Below are positions 61,401 through 64,000 of a stretch of 64,000 nucleotides of DNA, piece by piece (position 1 is the first letter of the stretch; each line of letters opens with the position of its first letter). This DNA is from Psettodes erumei (taxonomy: Eukaryota > Chordata > Actinopteri > Pleuronectiformes > Psettodidae): contig JAFBJZ010000781.1 in assembly GCA_016785225.1 (NCBI GenBank), forward strand, positions 4,030,001-4,094,000, written 5' to 3'. A model generated the notes under the pieces. It worked only from the letters and a program-made list of their open reading frames with translations, did no database searches and was not told the DNA's origin. Made by a program: the position numbers and the translations under genes.

Positions 61401-64000
61401 ATATTTACCTATACTTGCCTACCTAGTATGTTGCTCTCAGCCCCAAGTCCCAGTGAAGAAGCCAATCTTTAAAAACAGATAATCCGTATAGTATATTTTC
61501 ATTTGTAAAAAACAAAACAAAACAAAAAACAGCAAGTAATTTCCAGTAATTTCAATTGACACCTGGGCACTGGAGTTTTTAGAAAATATTCCCCAGACAT
61601 AAATAATGCATTTGCTGGGGCTGATTTGCAGCTGCTGATTCATACACATCTGGTACTGTAGTGAGTACTGAGTATTTACAGCAGCAGGAGAGTGGTTAGT
61701 ATTCGGGATTGACCTATAATAAACTACAGCACCCATGTTCATCATAACGATGGAACATGTGAGCCAGTGCAGCTGTGGGGCTTACTGAGGGGGGCTTTAA
61801 TATCTTCTGGACAACAATGGAGCTGTATGGTACAAAGTAAAATGCGTTACCAGCTTGTTTGTATTTTTGATTTTTGGTCTTTTCATGGTATTAGTTCACA
61901 ATAAGTGAAAATCTACAATAGCGTCCGGCTCATCCTTTAAGACACTCAGTAGTCTGGGTTATGCATACTGCCTTAAAGCAAGGTGGTTTTTTTTGTATTT
62001 GCAGTACAATTGACTTTAATTGTGCTTCTGATTTGTAAACCATATTGTCAGTAGTAGTTAAAAGTTCTTGAAGTTTATCTCTGTAATCACTGATCCATAT
62101 GTTATAAATCTTTCAGTGAAATCTAATTTCACATTCTAGTGGTGTGTAGACAGTAGAGGTATAAATATAGGGGTATACATTTGTATATCTACTTACTGTA
62201 CATATGTAGTATTTCTGTGTGCACAAATTCAGTCAGTCCTGCATCCTTTGGTTTCCTTATTTTTGTTTTGTTTCTTTCTTTTTCCCATCCTCCCCCTTAC
62301 TTCCCATCTACCTGCCTGTCCTTCTTCTTCTCTCTCTGTCTCTTTCAATGACTCTCCTCCTTCACCATCATCAGGCCAAAGTCCGCGAGCTGGAGGAAAA
62401 ATGTCGGACTCAGAGTGAGCAGTTCAACCTCCTGTCAAAAGAGCTGGAGAAGTTCCGGCTTCAGGCTGGGAAGTTTGATATCCTCAGCACTGAACCGTTA
62501 ACTGTGTGTGAGTCTCCAGGCTCACCCAACAAATCCCTGTCCCAGCTCCTTAATGGACTGGCTGCCCCCATAGGAAAAGGTATGTGTTAGACCTTACTCA
62601 TACTTAGTGCTTTAAAAGCAAAAGCCAATGTTTCTTTCCTTTTGAACAATATGTCTTACAGATCATATATTAGGTAATCAAATGGATGTTAGCAAAGGAA
62701 ATAGCAATATTAATACATCTCTAGTGCTCCATGGTGGAGGAGTCATATTGTCTGAGATCTTATTTACAAGTGAAGTTCATAAATAAAACACCAAATTAAT
62801 TTGTCTGAATGTAGCCTTAATAAAGCCCTGTGCAATTGACTTAAGCTGCAGTAAACACAAACTGATAATGAAATAATCAATCATAGTGAGAAATAGCCTC
62901 TAGTTGGCAAAACCTGTTCTCTATTTGTTTTGACTTGAATACACAAAGGCTTCAGTAATTACAGTAATATTTATCATTCATCTCCTGCTATGAAAATGTA
63001 ATGAATGGTTACAAGCGTTTGGAAACTGAAGAATGTAGTGCAGTGACGTATTTACCAAAATGATGCATGCTTTACAAAAGCATTATTAAAACTAGAAAGC
63101 ATTCTGAGAGCGCAGACCTCCGCCAAGGCTTAACATTTCCCCAAAACCAGAAGAGAGCCCACCACCGGATCGATTTGTGATATTTTCTTGAGAGCACTGG
63201 TATAGTGTCCCCCCTGAGGGTCAAACAGGGGACCTGCTGCTCAGCAGCTTAAGCCCATGTGGCATGCGTCCTATTTTTCAGGTCACCCCACTTATTTCAA
63301 ATCTTTATGCTTTTTAGGACTTTATGGCTCAAAATGAGAAATTCTGCTCTGTTGAAGAATCCTTCAAAAAGATTATGAACTGGATCACTTGCAAAATTTA
63401 ATGACCAGTTCTGGTTAAAAAAAAATAAATAAATTGGGGAAATCCTTCCAATATTTTTTAATCCTGCTCACAAACAAACAAACAAACAAATGGGTGGATG
63501 GAAAGACAAAAAACAGATCCAAAAACAGAACTTCCTTGGCAGGGGTAACAATTACATTGAAATGGTAGAAGCTTTAATGGACAATAAGCAGGTAAACTGA
63601 TACTGTTCTTTGAGTACTGTACAGGGTACAATTAAATACATCTGAGAACTGCTGAGGGTATCAGAACTGTTTTTATGCTCCTCATTGAATTTTGAAACAG
63701 TGTAGGTTATTGGATATTTGAATGTTTCTATTTCTGTGTTCTTTTATGTCTCTCCTTTATCTGTATGACTCTTCCTCTGAAATGGACATAGACAGTAGCT
63801 CAGTTAATGAGCTCCTTTGTAATATGATTCTGTGTCACGAGTTTGATATTAGTTCACTTTTATTGCGACGTGAGGATCTGATGAGAGAAGTTCCTTTTGT
63901 TCCACAGGCAATGAGGCTCCGACGAGCAGATCTTTGATATCGGAGTTCATTCGACCACTCCAGATCAGTGGAGACAAGCCCGAGCTCCTCTCCGTCAAGC
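6310..64000 (+). CDS. rimbp2: rimbp2, RIM-binding protein 2 (5' half; runs off the right edge)
   Basis: RIM-BP2 is a presynaptic active-zone scaffold. Its SH3 domains bind RIM and voltage-gated calcium channels and help set channel-vesicle coupling. Ten coding exons fit together in frame: 6310-6432, 17630-17767, 45858-45941, 51853-51942, 55223-55345, 56740-56844, 59483-59533, 60066-60086, 62375-62579 and 63908-64000. Together they give about 344 residues, largely charged heptad-like coiled coil. MREAAERRQQLELEHEQAL, KVRELEEKCRTQSEQFNLLS and EFIRPL..GDKPELLSVK match RIMBP2 as I recall it. Upstream exons resemble the N-terminal coiled coil of the paralogue TSPOAP1 (RIM-BP1), including ESQREV-like and LENLEQVLKHMRE stretches. 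SH3 and FN3 domains must lie beyond 64000. Adjacent stx2 supports the call by synteny. Confidence 0.93.
6868..6892. repeat. (ATGT)n microsatellite
   Basis: Imperfect tetranucleotide run of tatg/atgt units. Confidence 0.8.
7592..8171. mobile_element. hAT-like MITE with a nested insertion
   Basis: The left end tagggctgtgtgata and the right end ttgcacagccctg are inverted repeats of the CAGGGCTGTG type. The flanking octamers cattcagc (7584-7591) and atttcagt (8172-8179) share five contiguous bases (ttcag) in register, as expected of a decayed 8-bp hAT target duplication. No transposase is encoded. The middle contains a second, palindromic repeat (7694-7888). Confidence 0.6.
7694..7888. repeat. 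Palindromic repeat nested in the MITE
   Basis: Arms of about 75 bases, at 7694-7768 and 7813-7888, are near-perfect inverted copies; both contain aaagtaagtccagttgat or its complement. They surround a ~45-base centre that itself holds gactagggtgagatgaccctag. The sequence ..agaggcttcatca.. with cctctcatccaagag is one I recall from a very common fish repeat. Confidence 0.65.
10243..10271. repeat. (GA)n tract, left arm of a GA/CT inverted pair
   Basis: About 14 GA units. It is complementary to the CT tract at 10351-10399, some 80 bases downstream. Confidence 0.9.
10351..10399. repeat. (CT)n tract, right arm of the GA/CT inverted pair
   Basis: Eleven uninterrupted CT units at 10351-10372 and then ccctctct variants. 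With 10243-10271 it could fold into a long hairpin in RNA, and it is also a candidate pyrimidine-rich core-promoter tract. Confidence 0.9.
10400..10565 (+). promoter_or_regulatory. Possible alternative promoter / 5' exon of rimbp2
   Basis: Immediately after the CT tract comes a stretch of higher GC content with CTG-rich 5'-UTR-like composition. It ends in a donor-like gctaag|GTACTG at 10566. Intragenic promoters making shorter RIM-BP2 forms would fit, since the recalled human canonical protein starts inside the exon at 56740. This is inference from composition and one splice site only. Confidence 0.2.
13067..13091 (+). promoter_or_regulatory. Tandem GC-box-like repeat
   Basis: The 12-mer gggcggagtaat occurs twice, at 13067-13078 and 13080-13091, separated by one base. 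An ACGTCA motif stands just upstream. GGGCGG is the Sp/KLF binding core. Confidence 0.3.
13266..13293. repeat. C-run plus (CA)n microsatellite
   Basis: Ten C followed by nine CA units. Confidence 0.95.
13871..14248 (+). repeat. Old interspersed repeat, probably RTE-type LINE 3' end, forward copy
   Basis: Contains accaaacttgggggaggg, a gtggatccagga segment, and the terminus ggcctcggcagagacatgca followed by ctctgagtgccattctagtt. That terminus matches, in reverse complement, the start of the copy at 63090-63550. I recall this consensus (ends ..GGCCTTGGCGGAGGTATGCG..) as a widespread vertebrate repeat linked to RTE elements. No reading frame remains. Confidence 0.6.
15080..15330 (+). repeat. Diverged interspersed repeat, family not assigned
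   Basis: Contains catggtcaaaggtcaaggtc, gccataactcgagacttcat and gacaaaatttcacacgaatg in order. I recall these phrases from a high-copy repeat in fish. There are no inverted termini and no frame. Confidence 0.5.
17630..17767 (+). CDS. rimbp2: rimbp2 coding exon 2
   Basis: A 138-bp, 46-codon exon between accaacaacag and ctg|GTGAGT, phase 0 on both sides. It reads LRNDILPYRLPTGQRLDDFL, then LLEDNRSALRLNPETLSHQR, then LQQKLL. Its tail plus the start of the next exon (QRLQQKLL + ETEISTRRKECEALE) matches the QRVQQLESELSKKRKKCESLE region of TSPOAP1 as I recall it. No exon therefore needs to lie in the 28-kb intron that follows. The first half has no motif I recognise and looks like a loop between coiled-coil segments. 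Confidence 0.85.
18613..18628. repeat. (AT)n microsatellite
   Basis: About eight AT units followed by a T run and an A run. Confidence 0.9.
19431..19464. repeat. (GT)17 microsatellite
   Basis: Uninterrupted GT dinucleotides, followed by agggggggg. Confidence 0.97.
20427..20439. promoter_or_regulatory. Palindromic CRE-like site in a candidate enhancer
   Basis: TGACG-tag-CGTCA is a perfect inverted pair of ATF/CREB half-sites. A homeodomain-type gtaattacc follows directly, and a further gcgacgtaagacgg lies 25 bases on. Function is inferred. Confidence 0.3.
24418..24440. repeat. (ATTT)n microsatellite
   Basis: About five and a half ATTT units. Confidence 0.9.
25264..25280. repeat. (AC)n microsatellite
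   Basis: Eight AC units, followed by tacacagag. Confidence 0.9.
25380..25850 (+). repeat. Diverged teleost interspersed repeat
   Basis: Contains ggtccccagacgatgaatct, gactttggtgatgcc, the gcatgctaacacac...agcatgttagcat block and gcactgccgtgcctaacta in order. I recall these from a high-copy non-coding fish element. A related shorter copy lies at 52150-52270. Family not assigned. Confidence 0.5.
27997..28306 (+). repeat. Diverged teleost interspersed repeat (AATCGTTTCAGC type)
   Basis: Contains tatttgtcttttagtctgta, aaaatagtgaaaaagcc, gagaagctggaaccag and the terminus gatcaaataatcgtttcagc in the order I recall for a very common MITE-like fish repeat. The 5' end is eroded. A small matching end piece, gataatcaaataattgtttc, stands at 23303-23322. 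Confidence 0.65.
28783..28793. repeat. G11 homopolymer
   Basis: Eleven G in a purine-rich context. Confidence 0.95.
34805..35500 (-). pseudogene. Possible decayed coding sequence on the minus strand, lysine/arginine/glutamate-rich
   Basis: Read on the minus strand, ~35440-35300 gives RDKVSEREKQKAMKEQATQL and more. After a +1 shift, ~35290-35110 gives LCEEQWRRRREALEVRRAQE, then VTHRGELSRREQRVEVAEE. After a T13/A13 run, ~34990-34807 gives SSATKKQEATSEPD, a TAA, then MKKEQQRKKVVKVDNMDREK and a terminal stop. The charged, coiled-coil-like composition over three linked segments and the locally higher CG content are unlike the flanking intron. Two internal stops (TAG before LCEEQ, and the TAA) and frame changes argue for a pseudogene or retrocopy. 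I do not recognise the parent. The alternative is a chance purine-rich strand. Confidence 0.35.
35012..35024. repeat. T13 homopolymer
   Basis: Thirteen T on the + strand; it reads as A13 inside the minus-strand pseudogene candidate. Confidence 0.95.
38124..38139. repeat. (AT)n microsatellite
   Basis: Eight AT units. Confidence 0.9.
40922..41471 (+). pseudogene. Fragment of a hAT/ZBED-type transposase
   Basis: Frame 1 (40922-41173) encodes TSATWRYFASAKSNKKQTSV and then QCILCYTRA, the S..W.YF..........C..C start of a BED zinc finger without its usual H..H end. A second frame (from about 41180) gives a serine-rich linker, then QQQIILSAF, and THKDITNAVAYYTAKDTLPI followed by SSIV. This is the (L/I)T.A...(Y/F).AKD..P.S.V block that follows the BED finger in ZBED/hAT transposases. 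The catalytic RNase H fold and C-terminal dimerisation domain are missing. The frames are shifted against each other, so no functional product is expected. Confidence 0.6.
41572..41588. repeat. G17 homopolymer
   Basis: Seventeen consecutive G, a length at which assembly errors are common. Confidence 0.95.
43751..43768. repeat. (GT)9 microsatellite
   Basis: Nine GT units, followed directly by agacacacac, which is partly complementary. Confidence 0.9.
44225..44715. repeat. Diverged local direct duplication
   Basis: The segment at ~44250-44362 (cattcagctgtcagctc.. ggaaacataacaggcattca.. ggaaccttgtattatt) recurs in the same order at ~44596-44715 (cattcagttagttgtc.. gaaaacataacgggcattaa.. ggaaccttacattatg). 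The copies are about 350 bases apart. Confidence 0.5.
45080..45540 (+). repeat. C/T-rich interspersed repeat, family not assigned
   Basis: Contains actttgccagatgctttgcc, gaccatagcctctcgccttg, ccgacttgc and repeated cctg(t/c)c phrases that I recall from a common vertebrate repeat. It ends about 320 bases before rimbp2 exon 3. No frame. Confidence 0.4.
45858..45941 (+). CDS. rimbp2: rimbp2 coding exon 3 (coiled coil)
   Basis: An 84-bp, 28-codon exon after a long CT tract ending tccccag and before ttg|GTAAGT. Phase 0 on both sides. It encodes ETEISTRRKECEALEAEVKK and then KNQTCQTL, a charged heptad-like helix. It matches the ESELSKKRKKCESLEQEARKK region of TSPOAP1 as I recall it. Confidence 0.93.
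45942..51852 (+). other. rimbp2 intron 3 (5.9 kb)
   Basis: AT-rich, with one short repeat fragment (47596-47680) and a poly-A run at 46717-46727. I see no gene. Confidence 0.7.
47596..47680 (+). repeat. Short fragment of the RTE-like repeat
   Basis: gtttgtctgactgtcagcaa followed by gattacacaaaaactactga resembles the reverse complement of the CAAA-repeat end of 63090-63550 (..gtttgtgagcaggatta..). Confidence 0.4.
51853..51942 (+). CDS. rimbp2: rimbp2 coding exon 4 (coiled coil)
   Basis: A 90-bp, 30-codon exon between tcttttgtgtag and aag|GTAAGA, phase 0. It reads ENELQDFLQENKHLNLQLFN and then NSHKESEYEK. Leucines and asparagines sit at heptad spacing, in line with the QNENARLVEENSRLSG segment of TSPOAP1 as I recall it. 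Confidence 0.93.
51943..55222 (+). other. rimbp2 intron 4 (3.3 kb)
   Basis: Noncoding, with a diverged repeat at 52150-52270 and an exon-like segment at 52807-52871 (see findings). Otherwise I see nothing. Confidence 0.7.
52150..52270 (+). repeat. Short copy of the repeat seen at 25380-25850
   Basis: cagcaactactggatggatc ... ttcatattcccctcagggca ... gtaactttagtgattgc follows the same order as agctggatgtggatggat...ggtccccagacgatgaat...gactttggtgatgc. Confidence 0.45.
55223..55345 (+). CDS. rimbp2: rimbp2 coding exon 5 (coiled coil)
   Basis: A 123-bp, 41-codon exon between gcctgcacag and aag|GTGAGG, phase 0. It encodes VKFEYAQLKEALGAVTQQRD, then LALWERNQLQGKLENLEQVL, then K. The L.(G/A)VTQ.RD.AL.....LQ.KLE.LEQVLK pattern is shared with TSPOAP1 (recalled), so this coiled coil is common to the RIM-BP family. 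Open reading continues for ~180 bases past the donor by chance. Confidence 0.95.
55346..56739 (+). other. rimbp2 intron 5 (1.4 kb)
   Basis: C/T-rich from 55580 to 55720, and a perfect 10-bp inverted repeat at 55982-56010. No coding sequence. Confidence 0.7.
55982..56010. repeat. Perfect inverted repeat, 10-bp arms
   Basis: taatgtcacc, a 9-base loop, then ggtgacatta: a short stable stem-loop or a palindromic binding site. Confidence 0.7.
56740..56844 (+). CDS. rimbp2: rimbp2 coding exon 6 (start region of the short RIM-BP2 form)
   Basis: A 105-bp, 35-codon exon between tgcggacag and aag|GTAAGG, phase 0. It reads HMREAAERRQQLELEHEQAL and then AVLNAKQQEIDLLQK. The recalled human canonical RIMBP2 begins at the equivalent methionine (MREAAERRQQ...). 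Here that ATG (56743) has a poor context (C at -3, C at +4) and is preceded in frame by five coding exons. In this species it is more likely internal, unless a separate promoter is used. Confidence 0.96.
58072..58605. repeat. A-rich interspersed repeat, family not assigned
   Basis: It begins near agacccaaatgcagtcagga and contains ggcagtgacaatgaggata, acttatatactcaaaggagg, cacaggtgaagcacattagg, aacaggaaatcaaat and a terminal caggctgtcacactgcc. I recall this chain of phrases from a common teleost retroelement-like repeat. No frame. Confidence 0.5.
58700..59040. mobile_element. hAT-type MITE, non-autonomous
   Basis: The left end caggggtcttaaaatgg ... cctgggggcca and the right end (reverse complement tagaggtctcaaactac ... 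cctgggggcca) form ~30-bp terminal inverted repeats of the CAGGGGTCTCAAA class. Length is 341 bp with no transposase frame. No clear 8-bp target duplication remains. Confidence 0.6.
59483..59533 (+). CDS. rimbp2: rimbp2 coding exon 7 (coiled coil)
   Basis: A 51-bp, 17-codon exon between tgtttcctag and gag|GTGAGC, phase 0, reading AQVEAKKEHEGAVHLLE. It matches the recalled human RIMBP2 AQVEAKKEHEGAVQLLE at all but one residue. A G-rich tract begins about 23 bases after the donor. Confidence 0.95.
59556..59625 (+). repeat. G-rich low-complexity tract: (GGT)n, (GT)n and G16
   Basis: (GGT)6-like repeats at about 59557-59573, (GT)n to 59591, G16 at 59595-59610, then ttgggggg. It holds several GG/GGG runs that could form a G-quadruplex in DNA or pre-mRNA. 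Confidence 0.85.
60066..60086 (+). CDS. rimbp2: rimbp2 microexon of 21 bp, probably alternatively spliced
   Basis: Between gcttatacag and cag|GTATTT, in phase 0, stand seven codons reading NHLDSMQ. The paralogue TSPOAP1 has LLESTLDSMQARVRELEE at this place (recalled), so the insertion gives the matching LLE-NHLDSMQ-AKVRELEE. The recalled human RIMBP2 canonical form lacks the seven residues (LLEAKVRELEE), which suggests a cassette that is skipped in some transcripts. Length, phase, splice sites and paralogue position all agree. Confidence 0.8.
60087..62374 (+). other. rimbp2 intron 8 (2.3 kb)
   Basis: AT-rich, with no repeat or gene that I recognise. A long pyrimidine tract (62262-62345) precedes the acceptor. 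Confidence 0.7.
62375..62579 (+). CDS. rimbp2: rimbp2 coding exon 9
   Basis: A 205-bp exon between accatcatcag and aag|GTATGT, entering in phase 0 and leaving after one base of a glycine codon. It begins AKVRELEEKCRTQSEQFNLL and SKELEKFRLQAGKFDILST, the end of the coiled coil. It continues with a serine/proline-rich linker ending SLSQLLNGLAAPIGKG. Human RIMBP2 has the same layout, with KCRTQSEQFNLLS..LEKFR and ..NGLA...GKG (recalled). Confidence 0.95.
63090..63550 (-). repeat. RTE-like repeat, reverse copy
   Basis: It starts aactagaaagcattctgaga followed by gcgcagacctccgccaaggc, the reverse complement (with mismatches) of the end of the 13871-14248 copy. It ends with a (CAAA)n run at 63471-63490 and ccttggcaggggtaac. 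The middle appears rearranged. Confidence 0.55.
63471..63490. repeat. (CAAA)5 microsatellite
   Basis: Five CAAA units inside the reverse RTE-like copy. Confidence 0.95.
63908..64000 (+). CDS. rimbp2: rimbp2 coding exon 10 (truncated by the window edge)
   Basis: The acceptor gttccacag is followed by GC, which completes the split glycine codon, then NEAPTSRSLISEFIRPLQIS and GDKPELLSVK. Human RIMBP2 has a similar GEYIRPLP.PGDRPEPLSAKP segment just before its first SH3 domain (recalled). The exon continues beyond 64000. Confidence 0.93.

Larger units (their letters stand above)
62580..63907 (+). other. rimbp2 intron 9 (1.3 kb)
   Basis: Contains the reverse-oriented RTE-like repeat (63090-63550). 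Otherwise AT-rich sequence without features. Confidence 0.7.

Noticed and set aside
1..64000. tRNA, rRNA, CRISPR, prophage or bacterial-type operon
   Set aside because: No cloverleaf, spaced repeat array, Shine-Dalgarno-linked gene string or phage gene is visible. The window is a eukaryotic intron-rich locus.

Overview
The window is a piece of a vertebrate, almost certainly teleost (ray-finned fish), nuclear genome. Coding sequence is confined to short exons (21 to 205 bp) with GT-AG boundaries. They are separated by AT-rich introns of up to 28 kb that carry microsatellites and interspersed repeats of types I recognise from fish genomes. There are no bacterial-style operons, no tRNA or rRNA genes and no CRISPR array. 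Most of the open reading frames of 60-165 codons look like chance frames in noncoding DNA.

Two protein-coding genes lie head to tail on the + strand. (1) Positions 1-~3550 hold the 3' end of a syntaxin-2 gene (stx2): the exons for the SNARE motif, an exon for the membrane anchor, then a second exon encoding an alternative membrane anchor, and a 3' UTR with two possible polyadenylation signals. (2) From 6310 to the right edge runs the 5' half of rimbp2 (RIM-binding protein 2). Ten coding exons, all phase-compatible, give about 344 N-terminal residues, mostly coiled coil. The gene continues past the window towards its SH3 and FN3 domains. stx2 followed by rimbp2 on one strand matches the human order at 12q24.33 (recalled), which supports both names.

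Layout: 1-1089 stx2 intron; 1090-2383 four stx2 exons plus the alternative anchor exon; 2384-~3550 stx2 3' UTR with a fold-back repeat; ~3550-6309 intergenic; 6310-6432 first rimbp2 coding exon; 6433-17629 intron with a nested MITE, a GA/CT inverted pair and old repeats; 17630-17767 exon 2; 17768-45857 a 28.1-kb intron with repeats, a decayed hAT/ZBED transposase fragment, a possible minus-strand pseudogene and several enhancer-like stretches; 45858-64000 the remaining eight exons.

The two genes serve related processes. Syntaxin-2 is a plasma-membrane Q-SNARE that drives vesicle fusion. RIM-BP2 is a presynaptic active-zone scaffold that links RIM to voltage-gated calcium channels. They are separate transcription units, and I see no sign that they form a novel system. 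The observations most worth following up are the N-terminally extended rimbp2, the 21-bp microexon beside a G-rich tract, the tandem alternative anchors of stx2, and the possible minus-strand pseudogene in the large intron.
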